From contig CAWCQU010000001.1 of NCBI GenBank assembly GCA_963797765.1, positions 268,073 through 332,072 on the forward strand: a DNA stretch of 64,000 nt, read 5' to 3'. Position numbers and translations under genes: made by a program. The notes under the pieces were generated by a model. The model did not search any database. It was not told the origin of the DNA and saw only the letters and a program-made list of their open reading frames with translations. Of this stretch, positions 53,233 to 61,928 are shown piece after piece (position 1 is the stretch's first letter; every line of letters starts with the position of its first letter). Source of the stretch: JBGPTK01 sp963797765 (GTDB lineage Bacteria > Acidobacteriota > Terriglobia > Acidiferrales > UBA7541).

Positions 53233-54528
53233 ATGTCAGCGACTAATCCCGCGCCTCGCGCAGATTACACCGCGGTAAAGACCGCCGTTCACCGGAAGCT
53301 GATTCAGAAACTGAATCTGGACCGGTTGACGCAGTCCGATCGTCAAGCCGTGCGCAGGGAACTGACGCAGATCATCGAGGGAATCGCGGCGGGCGAAGTG
53401 ACGCCGATGACCTTCCACGAGCGCGAGCGGCTGACGCAGGAAGTGCTGGATGAAGTTTTCGGGCTGGGCCCGATCGAGGCCCTACTGAAGGATCCCACGA
53501 TCTCCGATATTCTGGTCAATTCTCCGACGTCCGTCTACCTGGAACGGAACGGCCTGATCGAGAAAACCGGAGTGCAATTCCGCGATGATGCGCACCTGAT
53601 GCTGATTATCGACCGAATCGTTTCCGCGATCGGCCGGCGAGTGGACGAATCGTCGCCGATGGTGGACGCGCGCCTGGCGGACGGATCCCGCGTCAACGCG
53701 ATTATCCCGCCGCTGGCGCTCGACGGTCCATGCCTCTCGATCCGGCGATTTGGGCGCGACCGATTGACCTCGGAAGATCTGCTTCGCAACCGTACCTTTA
53801 CGCCGGCGATGCTGGAGTTGCTGCGGGGGTGCGTTCGCGCGCGATTGAACATAGTGATCTCAGGTGGCACCGGCGCGGGAAAGACCACGCTGCTCAACGT
53901 GCTGTCGTCTTTTATTTCCGACAAGGAACGAATCATAACCATCGAAGACGCGGCCGAACTCCAGTTGCGCCAGGACCACGTGGTGCGTCTCGAAACGCGG
54001 CCAGCCAACATTGAAGGCAAAGGCGCGGTCCGCCAGCGGCAATTGCTGATCAACTCTCTCCGTATGCGTCCTGACCGGATTGTGATCGGCGAGGTGCGCG
54101 GCGAAGAAGCCTTGGACATGTTACAGGCCATGAACACGGGTCACGACGGTTCGTTGACCACGATTCACGCCAATTCCACACGGGACGCTCTGAGCCGCAT
54201 GGAGACCATGGTGGCCATGGCCAGCCTGAACCTGCCGGAAAAGGCAGTGCGCCGCCAGATCGCATCAGCCATTGACGTGGTTCTGCAGGTGAGCCGCTTG
54301 AGCGATGGCACACGAAAAGTCTTGACGATTTCCGAAGTGACCGGGATGGAAGCCGACATGATGACCATGCAGGACATCTTCTCCTTCGAGAGAAGAGGAA
54401 TCGGCCAGAACGGCGAGGTGATCGGCGATTTTCTGCCAACGGGAATTCGCCCGAAATTTGCGGAGCGCTTGGCAATCGCCGGCATCCGGCTGCCCGGGGA
54501 AATGTTCGAACGTCCTGCGCGTAATTAA
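53233..54528 (+). CDS. cpaF: Tad secretion ATPase CpaF/TadA
   Basis: 431 aa. GspE/VirB11-type hexameric ATPase: the N-terminal LTQEVLDEVFGLGPIEALLK module, Walker A ISGGTGAGKTTLLN, Asp box RIITIEDAAELQL, Walker B LRMRPDRIVIGEVRGEEA, His box TGHDGSLTTIHANS. Powers pilin extrusion from the cytoplasm. Starts 10 bases after cpaE. Confidence 0.96.
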   Translation: MSATNPAPRADYTAVKTAVHRKLIQKLNLDRLTQSDRQAVRRELTQIIEGIAAGEVTPMTFHERERLTQEVLDEVFGLGPIEALLKDPTISDILVNSPTSVYLERNGLIEKTGVQFRDDAHLMLIIDRIVSAIGRRVDESSPMVDARLADGSRVNAIIPPLALDGPCLSIRRFGRDRLTSEDLLRNRTFTPAMLELLRGCVRARLNIVISGGTGAGKTTLLNVLSSFISDKERIITIEDAAELQLRQDHVVRLETRPANIEGKGAVRQRQLLINSLRMRPDRIVIGEVRGEEALDMLQAMNTGHDGSLTTIHANSTRDALSRMETMVAMASLNLPEKAVRRQIASAIDVVLQVSRLSDGTRKVLTISEVTGMEADMMTMQDIFSFERRGIGQNGEVIGDFLPTGIRPKFAERLAIAGIRLPGEMFERPARN

Positions 54529-54537
54529 GGGGTAGGA

Positions 54538-55506
54538 ATGGCGTTACTCACAGCACTCGGCGTCTTTGTTCTGATATCGGTGATTGTTCTGGTCCTCGCC
54601 ATGGCTACCCGCCGCGCGGACCCGAGCGAAATTGTCAGCCGGAGAATGAGCGAGACGCAGGCGGTGAAGAAGGCGGAAACGCTCGAGATCCGCGACGGGC
54701 TGATCCGTGACGAACAGTTAAGCAACATTCCCATGTTGCACCGGTTGCTGCTGCGCTGGTCGGGCGTCGAAAAGTTTAATCAATTTCTGGCGCAGGCCGG
54801 AGTGAGGACCAAGCCGGGAAAGTTATTGCTGCTCTGCGCGGTCCTGGGGTTCGGATCGTACTTTGTTGATTTCCTATTCTCGGGCAGCCTCCTGGTTGCC
54901 GTGGCAGTGGGGCTGGCGGCTACGGCTTTGCCGCTCATCTGGGTGGCGATGAAGCGCCGCAAGCGGTTGCGTAACTTCGAGAAATTCTTCCCTGACGCGA
55001 TTGACCTGCTGGGACGGGCCGTTCGCGCCGGCCACGCTTTTACCAGCGGCATGGAAATGATTGCCAAGGAATTGCCCGAGCCCGTCTCCGGCGAATTCCG
55101 GACTACTTTCGAAGAGCACAATTTTGGTATTCCCCTTCGTGAAGCACTGATGCACCTGGCGGAGCGTGTTCCGCTGGTTGACGTACGGTTTTTCATCGCC
55201 GGACTTCTGGTGCAGAAGGAAACCGGAGGCAACTTAGCCGAATTACTCGATAACCTTTCCCGAGTAATCCGCGAGCGATTCAAAATCCAGGGAGAGGTGC
55301 GGGTTCGCACCGCGCAGGGCCGGCTGACGGCGGCATTGTTGATTTCCTTGCCACCCGGTTTGCTGCTGGTGCTCAGTTACATCAATCCCGCCTATATTTC
55401 GGTGCTGTTTACCGACCCGTGGGGAACCTATTTGTTGGTCGGCGGGGGCTTTTTGCAGGTTTTCGGCGCGCTGATTATCTGGAAGGTTGTAACGATAGAA
55501 GTCTGA
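54538..55506 (+). CDS. tadB: Tad inner-membrane platform protein TadB
   Basis: 322 aa; ATG preceded by AAGGGGTAGGA. N-terminal helix, a pair of helices at about residues 98-140, T2SSF domain (FFPDAIDLLGRAVRAGHAFT, LAERVPLVDVRFFIAGLLVQ, ETGGNLAELLDNLSRVIRER, ISLPPGLLLVLSYINPAYIS). Works with TadC as the platform contacting CpaF. Confidence 0.93.
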   Translation: MALLTALGVFVLISVIVLVLAMATRRADPSEIVSRRMSETQAVKKAETLEIRDGLIRDEQLSNIPMLHRLLLRWSGVEKFNQFLAQAGVRTKPGKLLLLCAVLGFGSYFVDFLFSGSLLVAVAVGLAATALPLIWVAMKRRKRLRNFEKFFPDAIDLLGRAVRAGHAFTSGMEMIAKELPEPVSGEFRTTFEEHNFGIPLREALMHLAERVPLVDVRFFIAGLLVQKETGGNLAELLDNLSRVIRERFKIQGEVRVRTAQGRLTAALLISLPPGLLLVLSYINPAYISVLFTDPWGTYLLVGGGFLQVFGALIIWKVVTIEV

Positions 55507-55527
55507 ACGGAAAGGTAGCGAGGCAAA

Positions 55528-56448
55528 ATGATTTTGGAAATTACCGCGATTACGTTCCTGGCCACAGCGATGATCTGCCTTGCTATCGCTTACGCTTTCC
55601 TTCCCGCCGGCGGGACCATCGGGCAGAGGTTGGGACAACTTTGGAAGCCGGCCACCCCAGCCCAGGAAATTCTGGGCGAGAGCAAAATCGAAAAAGTTGA
55701 GCAGGTTCTTTCCGATATCGGAAATATCCTGCCGGCTTCAAAGAAAGACTTGAGCCGTGCTCAACGCCAGATGGTACGTGCCGGGTTGCGACGCCCGGAA
55801 TTAATTTCAGTCATGCAAGGGTTCAAGGTGCTGTTGCCTCCCTTGCTGCTGGCGATCGTCTTTTTCACCGGGGTCTACCAGTACAGCCCGATTCCGATTT
55901 TTCTGTTTACCGCGCTGATTGGATATGCCCTGCCCGAATTCTGGTTAAGCAGGCGAGTGCGTCGCCGCCAGCACAGAATTCTTTTGGGCTTGTCCGACGC
56001 GCTGGATCTTCTGGTCATCTGCGTCGAAGCCGGGCTTGGAATCGATCAGGCCATCTTCCGCGTGGCGCAAGAACTGCGCATTTCACACCCAGCACTCAGC
56101 GAGGAGCTCCAGTTGATCAATCTGGAGATGCGCGTGGGAAAGAGCCGCGTGGAAGCGCTCCGCTCCGTGGCTACGCGCACTGGTGTGGAAGAAATGAAAT
56201 CGCTTACGGCTATGTTAATCCAGACGGACCGCTTTGGAACCGATCTGGCCCAGGCTCTTCGAGTGCATTCGGACAGCTTGCGCACGAAACGCCGCCAGCG
56301 GGCTGAGGAAATGGCAGCCAAAACGACCGTTAAGCTGCTGCCGCCGCTGGTTTTCTTTGTTTTTCCGGCGCTGTTTGCCGTGTTGTTGGGTCCCGCTGTT
56401 ATTACGCTTGTGCACCAATTGCTCCCGCAGTTGGCCGGCAAACAGTAG
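55528..56448 (+). CDS. tadC: Tad inner-membrane platform protein TadC
   Basis: 306 aa. N-terminal helix, KKDLSRAQRQMVRAGLRRPE linker, central helices, T2SSF domain (LSDALDLLVICVEAGLGIDQ, SRVEALRSVATRTGVEEMKS, IQTDRFGTDLAQALRVHSDS, MAAKTTVKLLPPLVFFVFPA). Paired with TadB. Last large gene of the tad operon. Confidence 0.93.
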   Translation: MILEITAITFLATAMICLAIAYAFLPAGGTIGQRLGQLWKPATPAQEILGESKIEKVEQVLSDIGNILPASKKDLSRAQRQMVRAGLRRPELISVMQGFKVLLPPLLLAIVFFTGVYQYSPIPIFLFTALIGYALPEFWLSRRVRRRQHRILLGLSDALDLLVICVEAGLGIDQAIFRVAQELRISHPALSEELQLINLEMRVGKSRVEALRSVATRTGVEEMKSLTAMLIQTDRFGTDLAQALRVHSDSLRTKRRQRAEEMAAKTTVKLLPPLVFFVFPALFAVLLGPAVITLVHQLLPQLAGKQ

Positions 56449-56512
56449 CTGTGGACGGGAATCGGGAAAGGCCTGGCAAGACTGGTATCAAATTAAACAG
56501 GAGGAGACGAAG

Positions 56513-56608
56513 ATGGACACAAATATGGTCCGAATCGTGGCAGGTATTCTGGCGGTAATCGTGCTTGGAGTGATTATCTGGCGCCGCAAGCGCCAGTCAT
56601 CGGAATAG
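56513..56608 (+). CDS. 31-aa single-helix membrane peptide in the tad operon
   Basis: MDTNMVRIVAGILAVIVLGV followed by IIWRRKRQSSE. ATG is preceded by GGAGGAGACGAAG, a near-ideal ribosome site, 64 bases after tadC. A hydrophobic helix with a basic tail fits a small inner-membrane protein with the C-terminus in the cytoplasm. Possibly an accessory of the platform or CpaF (inference). Confidence 0.7.
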   Translation: MDTNMVRIVAGILAVIVLGVIIWRRKRQSSE

Positions 56609-56663
56609 ATCCTCCCAGCGGGGGATGATCTGAAGGTTTGGCGTTAAGAGAAGGGGCGAAATC

Positions 56664-57041
56664 GTGGAGAATGACTCTGGTCGTGTGTACGTGTATAACC
56701 GGAGCCGCGAGAGGTTTGTAGCCACCGATGTAACGGTGGCGGACAGTTACTTTCCGCGGCTGGTTGGTTTACTTGGAAAAACGAAACGATGGGCGTTTCC
56801 AGGCCGCGGCTTGTGGATCGTCCCCTCTCGTGGCGTGCACACGATTGGCATGCTGTTCCCGATTGACGTGATCTTCCTTGACCGGGAGAAATCGGTGGTG
56901 GCAGTGGAAGAGCATCTGAAGCCATTCCGAATATCCAATGTGCACCTGAAGGCGCAGACCGTTCTGGAATTGCCGGTGCACACGATTTTTCGGACGGGAA
57001 CGCGCATCGGGGATCGCTTGGAGATCGCTCCTCTGAGCTGA
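56664..57041 (+). CDS. DUF192-family protein
   Basis: 125 aa from GTG (AGAAGGGGCG upstream). DUF192 features: FPRLVGLLGKTKRWAFPGRG, LWIVPSRGVHTIGMLFPIDV (conserved His-Thr-x-x-Met motif), IFLDREKSVVAVEEHLKPF, VLELPVHTIFRTGTRIGDRL. The family has no settled function. Genes of it often sit at the end of tad loci. It has no export signal here. A weak hairpin terminator follows. Confidence 0.88.
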   Translation: MENDSGRVYVYNRSRERFVATDVTVADSYFPRLVGLLGKTKRWAFPGRGLWIVPSRGVHTIGMLFPIDVIFLDREKSVVAVEEHLKPFRISNVHLKAQTVLELPVHTIFRTGTRIGDRLEIAPLS

Positions 57042-57049
57042 AACTTAAG

Positions 57050-57073
57050 AGCCCCAGTAGCGCCATGGGGCTT
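57050..57073 (+). terminator. Weak terminator after the tad operon
   Basis: AGCCCCA, 9-base loop, TGGGGCT, then TTGT. Only a short T stretch, but located 9 bases after the last stop of the operon. Confidence 0.5.
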
Positions 57074-57266
57074 TGTAGTAAGAGCGAAGCAGTTGACATA
57101 CCTGCTTTTATGCCAAGTCCGCCCTAGCGCGCGCACTCCGGCGCATGACAATCGGCGTCCCGGCCTGCGGCCCCTATGGAAGATTCTCATAGCTATTGTC
57201 TGCCATTTCATGGTACGCTTCAGTTGCGTTTGTTGCTCTTGTAACACCTTTAGATTCGTTTAGAGG

Positions 57267-57296
57267 GGCTGCAAGCTAACACTTGCGGCCTTTTTT
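57267..57296 (+). terminator. Intrinsic terminator with no gene upstream of it
   Basis: GGCTGCAAG-CTAACA-CTTGCGGCC (9 bp, one G-T pair) followed by TTTTTT. It lies 194 bases after the weaker tad terminator and 60 bases before the cspA start. A TTGACA hexamer is at about 57094. It could end a small RNA of about 170-200 bases or attenuate the csp leader. Confidence 0.7.
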
Positions 57297-57356
57297 GTTT
57301 TACGGCTGGAGGCGGTCGAGAAGCACAAATAGCTCAAAAGAAAAGAAGGATATACA

Positions 57357-57560
57357 GTGAAAGAACAAGGAACAGTTAAGTGGTTCAATGCCAGCAAGGG
57401 ATTCGGGTTCATTCAGCGCCAGTCCGGCGAGGATGTTTTCGTCCATTTCTCCGCGATTCAAGCGGAGGGTTACAAGTCGCTGAACGAAGGCCAAGCCGTT
57501 GAATTCGAAGTAACTACCGGCCCCAAGGGTCTGCAGGCATCGAACGTCACCAGCCTCTAG
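57357..57560 (+). CDS. cspA: Cold-shock domain protein
   Basis: 67 aa from GTG with AAGAAGGATATACA upstream. RNA chaperone; RNP1 is KGFGFIQ and RNP2 is VFVHFSAI in the canonical five-strand OB fold. The N-terminal GTVKWFNASKGFGF is diagnostic. Flanked by intrinsic terminators on both sides, so it is a monocistronic unit, perhaps with a regulated leader. Confidence 0.95.
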   Translation: MKEQGTVKWFNASKGFGFIQRQSGEDVFVHFSAIQAEGYKSLNEGQAVEFEVTTGPKGLQASNVTSL

Positions 57561-57567
57561 CCAATTA

Positions 57568-57613
57568 GCGCGAGCTCCTCGCTTCGGCGAGCGGGCTCGC
57601 GCTTTTTCTTTTT
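57568..57613 (+). terminator. Strong rho-independent terminator of cspA
   Basis: GCGCGAGC ... GCTCGCGC with an inner CTCGC-TTCG-GCGAG hairpin capped by a UUCG tetraloop, then TTTTTCTTTTT. Begins 7 bases after the csp stop. Confidence 0.92.
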
Positions 57614-57658
57614 ACGACGCCTCAATCGTTTGATTTCGCCAATCTTAGGGAGGTCCTG

Positions 57659-57925
57659 ATGAAGGCTATGGTCGAAGGCCAGTATGTAAAACACTTCCAG
57701 TACGGCAACGGTGTTATCACGGAATCAAACGAGGATCGGACGACCATTGATTTCGACGCCCACGGCATGAAGAAGTTTGTTACCAGCATTATGGTGGTTG
57801 AGCCTGCGGAAGGGACTCCTCCAAAGCGTCCGCGAGCCAAGCGCCGCAAGAAAGCAGTGGCCGCCGTCGCAGGCGCCACAGCTGCTCCAGCCACAGCCGC
57901 TCCAGCCGCTGCAGAGACGAAGTGA
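57659..57925 (+). CDS. Small conserved protein with basic/Ala-Pro tail
   Basis: 88 aa; ATG after AGGGAGGTCCTG. Residues 1-50 form a compact domain (YVKHFQYGNGVITESNEDRT, TIDFDAHGMKKFVTSIMVVE) resembling DUF3553/CarD-UvrD-tail-like SH3 folds. The rest is a Lys/Arg run (PKRPRAKRRKKAV) and an Ala/Pro/Thr tail, suggesting nucleic-acid binding (inference). Overlaps the next gene by GTGA. Confidence 0.78.
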   Translation: MKAMVEGQYVKHFQYGNGVITESNEDRTTIDFDAHGMKKFVTSIMVVEPAEGTPPKRPRAKRRKKAVAAVAGATAAPATAAPAAAETK

Positions 57926-58254
57926 GCGAATCCATCCTCATCCAGTATGTGGGATTCGAATCAAAGACACTGGTTCGTGAATATACGTTTCAGGTCCGCC
58001 TGGCGATGAATGATCCCCGCGAATTCACGCTGACAATCGCGATGGAAGCATTCAATACTCACCGGGTCCGTTTCCAGGACGCGCCGGATGTCTGCTCCCT
58101 GAAGTTACAGCGCGAGTTGGCGGCCAGCGCAAACCACCCCGACAATTCGCATTTCCGGTTATCCGATGCGGAGTTAGATGATTACCGGACTGCGCATACC
58201 TCGAAATCCTCGAGAAGCCATTTCTCGCCAAAGCCAAAAGAAGATTACGAATAG
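57922..58254 (+). CDS. Conserved hypothetical protein
   Basis: 110 aa from GTG inside the previous stop, hence coupled to it. No motif recognised: an N-terminal beta-rich segment (ILIQYVGFESKTLVREYTFQ, EFTLTIAMEAF), then DAPDVCSLKLQREL and a charged disordered end. Similar small genes occur in Acidobacteriota. No signal peptide or helix; cytoplasmic. Confidence 0.7.
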   Translation: MSESILIQYVGFESKTLVREYTFQVRLAMNDPREFTLTIAMEAFNTHRVRFQDAPDVCSLKLQRELAASANHPDNSHFRLSDAELDDYRTAHTSKSSRSHFSPKPKEDYE

Positions 58255-58504
58255 TCAAACGGCCGATCCGAGGCGAATGGGCAGTAAATTTCCGTGAAAG
58301 CTCTCTAGTAGACCTCGCCGAGTCCTGTTTTCCAATCCGTCAGTACGAATTGAGCATCATGAAATGCACGGATGTTCTGGAACGATCCCGCCACCTGCTA
58401 CAATCGCGCGCCAGCGCTCCGGCTGATCACTCTATTCGTCGATGACGTGAATTACTCCGGAAGGGCTGGGCGAAGCAGAATTCAACTGCGAAAAGGCAGA
58501 CTGT

Positions 58505-61132
58505 ATGCCAGGAATGGACCTTCCGCCGCTTGAACCCCCGGCAAGACTCGGGACGCTCGTTCGCCTGTGGTTTTTCTGTTCGGGCGCGTCCAGTCTGATT
58601 TTTGAAACGGTCTTCACCCGCCTGCTTACTTACACATTTGGCAACACGGCGCAAGCAGCGAGCACCGTGCTGGCAGCCTTTCTTTGCGGCTTGGCATTGG
58701 GGGCGGTGGGATTCGGCTGGTGGGTGGATCGTCGCGGGGCCTCGCTGCGGCTCTATGCCATACTCGAATTTCTGATCGGACTCTATTGCCTTTTCATTCC
58801 ATTCCTTTTCGCCGCGCTCACGCGGGCTTATGTGGGCCTTTACCAACGGTTCGATCTTGGCCCGGAAGCTCTTCTGATCGCTCGTTTCGCACTTGCCTGC
58901 ATCACGATCCTGCCACCCACGATCCTGATGGGAGGCACGCTGCCGGTGCTAGCGCGGTGGCTGGCAAGCCGACAGAGCGAATTCGAGCCGGAAGTGAGCC
59001 GACTCTATGGATGGAATACGCTCGGCGCGGCGGCGGGAGCGCTCGCCTCTACTTATCTGCTGATGCCGCTTTTCGGCGTGAGAGCCACCATCGGAGTCGC
59101 ATGCGCCACGAATTTCGGCATCTTTCTATCAATACTGGCAATTGGCTTCACTGCTCGCGAACGTCAGACTCTCCCGGAACCTTTGAACGAAACGCCCCCA
59201 GCCAGCGAGGCGCTTGCCGGAGAAAAATGGCATTGGATTCTGCCGCTCGGCGCGTTCCTGACCGGCTCGGTTGCGCTTGCCTACGAAGTCATCTGGACGC
59301 ACGTGCAGGCATTTACGATCGGAAATACGGTCTACGCTTTTGGGACGATGCTCTTCACGGTTCTGTGCGGCCTGGGCATCGGGGCGCAGATTGTGGCGCG
59401 TTACTTCCGTCGTCCTGAGGAATGGGGAAAGTATCTGGCGGCTTCGCAGATCCTTCTGGCTCTGTCTGTAATGCTCACCCTTCCCCTTTGGGATCGGCTG
59501 GGGAGTATTTTTAGCAGCGGAATCCAGGCAACGCTGGATTGGAATCTCCTCGCCGTCGGGGTCCTGATCGCTCTGCGTTTCTTGTACCTGGCGGTGACCC
59601 GGCGAGGCCGGCCTGCGGGTTCTGGCTGGTTCGCTCGACTGCGGGCAAACGAACCGCTGTTCGAAGCCATGGCGGTTCTGTGTTTGGCCTTCCTGATTGT
59701 TCCCGCGCTGCGGCGGAATCCCAACATGTTCTTCGCCAGCGGGGAATTGGTGCGCTTTTTCTGCGCATTTTATCTTTTGATCGTTCCGGCAGTCGCACTG
59801 GGAATGAGTTTTCCTTTGCTACTGAGCCTGGCGGCACGAGCGAGGAGCCGGACCCGGGCGGGCACGGCAGTCGGCACGATTTATTCCCTCAACACGCTGG
59901 GCGCGATTTTTGGATCTGTGGGAGCAGGTTTCTTTCTGCTTCCGCGGATCGGGTCGCAAGGAAGCCTCCGCCTTGCCGCGGGAGTGAATCTTGCGCTAGG
60001 ACTACTTTTTGTGGTGACTTTAACCAGTGTTCGCCGGTTGCAATTGCAGATGGCCGGCACCGCTGTGGCGCTGGGGGCGCTCTTGATCTTCGCTGTGCCA
60101 ACCTGGGATCCCGCACGGATGATTGCCGGCAATTACGTTTACTTCTCCCGGACTGCTCAGCAGGACCGCATCCTTTTCCTGGACGAGGATGTCCAAGGCG
60201 GGCTCACGTCGGTCAGCGAAAAAGAAACCACGCGAACGCTGCTGACCAACGGGAAATTCCAGGGAAACAATACAGAGGAAGTTCAGGCACAGAGCCGCTT
60301 CGCCTTGATCCCCATTCTTTTCACCCATCACTTCGATCGTGCCTTGGTGATCGGACTAGGGACTGGGAGCACCCTTCGCACAGTGGCTTTGTTCCCGTTT
60401 GCGCGCGTCGATGCAGTGGAGCTCGCGCCCAAAATCGTTACCGCTGCGCGCGGATGGTTTGGCGACGTCAACGGCCTGGTGTTTGATCGGGACCCGCGAG
60501 TACGCCTCTCGGTGAACGACGGACGGAATTTCCTGTTGCTCTCGCGCGACCACTATGACCTGATCACAATCGAGATCACTTCGATTTGGATGAGCGGGGA
60601 AGCGGATTTGTACAATCACGAATTTTACGAACTGTGTCGAGCGCATCTGGGTGAACACGGCATCCTGCAGCAGTGGGTGCAGTTGCATCATATTCGCGCG
60701 AGCACACTGCTCATCCTACTCAATACCGCGGCGAAAGTGTTCCCCCATGTAGCATTCTTCGCCGGACCGGAGCAAGGATTGTTGGTGGCCTCGCCGGGCC
60801 CGCTCGAATGCGACTTCCAGCAGCTCAAGCAATTCGATGAACAACCGGCGGTGCGACATGAACTGGCTCAATTGAACTTGCCGGGAATTGAGTCTCTCTT
60901 GGGTGAGTTGTTGCTCGTGGATGATTCCTACCGGCAGGCGACTGGTGATCTCCCGCGTTTGGGCTACTCCAGGGATCTAATTTCATCCGACTTCCATCCG
61001 ATCCTGGAGTATGCCACTCCCAAGGGGAATGCTCTCCTGTACGATGCGGGTCTGATCAACTTGCGATTCCTGGGACGCCACCACCCCGCCGCACTTCCTC
61101 CTGGGATGGTTCCCGTTCAACCGGTTCGCTGA
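58505..61132 (+). CDS. Membrane-fused spermidine-synthase-like protein (copy 2)
   Basis: 875 aa. About twelve to fourteen helices arranged as two repeated blocks (GASSLIFETVFTRLLTYTFG; LTGSVALAYEVIWTHVQAFT, both with the SGxxALxYEVxWTR-type motif of this family), then a SpeE-like Rossmann domain: ALVIGLGTGSTLRTVALFPF, VDAVELAP, LSVNDGRNFLLLS, YDLITIEITSIWMSGEADLY. Longer than copy 1 and of a different subfamily. The real reaction is unproven. Its 3' end overlaps the as-read end of the convergent MOSC gene; with that gene's frameshift repaired the overlap shrinks to 16 bases. Confidence 0.88.
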   Translation: MPGMDLPPLEPPARLGTLVRLWFFCSGASSLIFETVFTRLLTYTFGNTAQAASTVLAAFLCGLALGAVGFGWWVDRRGASLRLYAILEFLIGLYCLFIPFLFAALTRAYVGLYQRFDLGPEALLIARFALACITILPPTILMGGTLPVLARWLASRQSEFEPEVSRLYGWNTLGAAAGALASTYLLMPLFGVRATIGVACATNFGIFLSILAIGFTARERQTLPEPLNETPPASEALAGEKWHWILPLGAFLTGSVALAYEVIWTHVQAFTIGNTVYAFGTMLFTVLCGLGIGAQIVARYFRRPEEWGKYLAASQILLALSVMLTLPLWDRLGSIFSSGIQATLDWNLLAVGVLIALRFLYLAVTRRGRPAGSGWFARLRANEPLFEAMAVLCLAFLIVPALRRNPNMFFASGELVRFFCAFYLLIVPAVALGMSFPLLLSLAARARSRTRAGTAVGTIYSLNTLGAIFGSVGAGFFLLPRIGSQGSLRLAAGVNLALGLLFVVTLTSVRRLQLQMAGTAVALGALLIFAVPTWDPARMIAGNYVYFSRTAQQDRILFLDEDVQGGLTSVSEKETTRTLLTNGKFQGNNTEEVQAQSRFALIPILFTHHFDRALVIGLGTGSTLRTVALFPFARVDAVELAPKIVTAARGWFGDVNGLVFDRDPRVRLSVNDGRNFLLLSRDHYDLITIEITSIWMSGEADLYNHEFYELCRAHLGEHGILQQWVQLHHIRASTLLILLNTAAKVFPHVAFFAGPEQGLLVASPGPLECDFQQLKQFDEQPAVRHELAQLNLPGIESLLGELLLVDDSYRQATGDLPRLGYSRDLISSDFHPILEYATPKGNALLYDAGLINLRFLGRHHPAALPPGMVPVQPVR

Positions 61133-61760
61133 CTGAAATAATCGCGCCAGGATTCCGGGAGCGCCGGAACTTCGAGCACTCGAGTAGCAAATCTTTGCTT
61201 TTGTCTTCGCGCAAATACAAGTGGGTAATATCGGCGACGGTTACGCGGTGGCCGTCCTGAGAGAGCGGTTCGATTTCGTCTCCCGCGCCGATTTCTCCTT
61301 CTCGAAGTACTCGAAAATAGAAGCCGGTGCGGCGGCTGGCCATGAATTTCTTCACCATATCGTCGCGGCCGAATTTCACGCCGAGCTTGTAACAAGGCAA
61401 TCGAGGCTGCGTCACCACCAGTTCAGCCGTGCCGATCCGGAAACGGTCGCCGATGTGCACGGAATCTTCGAGTAAACCTTCCGTGTCGAGATTTTCGCCG
61501 AACGAGCCCCATGGTAACTCTTCGCCGGGCAGTTCGCTGTGCCAATAAGAATAGTGCTCCGAGGGATAGGCATACACCGCCTTGTCCGGCCCTCCGTGCA
61601 CGGTGAGATCGGCCTGCCCGTCTCCATCGAAATCCAGAAAGCGAAGGAGAACACGGCCAGAGACCGGCGATTTGAAGATGCCGGTAGTCACCGCGTGCCC
61701 GTGAAAATCAACGGTACGCGGCATGCCCACCTGGACCGAGATAACCTTGGAATGCACCAT
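61056..61760 (-). CDS. MOSC-domain protein, YiiM-like (C-terminus frameshifted)
   Basis: 234 aa as read from ATG after GGGGAGG. MOSC core: GDGQADLTVHGGPDKAVYAY, EHYSYW, GSFGENLDTEGLLEDSVHIG, VTQPRLPCYKLGVKFGRDDM with the conserved Cys, and GFYFRVLREGEIGAGDEI. The family handles reduction of N-hydroxylated compounds with molybdenum cofactor. Near 61188 one base seems missing: the frame as read ends ECSKFRRSRNPGAIIS, whereas the next frame gives TRVLEVPALPESWRDYFSQR and stops at 61117-61119, the family-typical end. Confidence 0.85.
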   Translation of the reverse strand: MVHSKVISVQVGMPRTVDFHGHAVTTGIFKSPVSGRVLLRFLDFDGDGQADLTVHGGPDKAVYAYPSEHYSYWHSELPGEELPWGSFGENLDTEGLLEDSVHIGDRFRIGTAELVVTQPRLPCYKLGVKFGRDDMVKKFMASRRTGFYFRVLREGEIGAGDEIEPLSQDGHRVTVADITHLYLREDKSKDLLLECSKFRRSRNPGAIISVSEPVEREPSQEEVRRGGGVPGIAS

Positions 61761-61928
61761 GAATCCAGCCTCCCCTGGGGCAGCTCGATTAGAGCATTGT
61801 TGCGCGTCGAACATGCAGAATTTTCCATTGCCGCCGGAATGCTACCCGATGTTGGGACTCCGCAGCAGGGCTCCGAAACAGAAAACTGAAACTATGCGAA
61901 AGCCCATTCCGTAGTAGATTAGCGAGCC

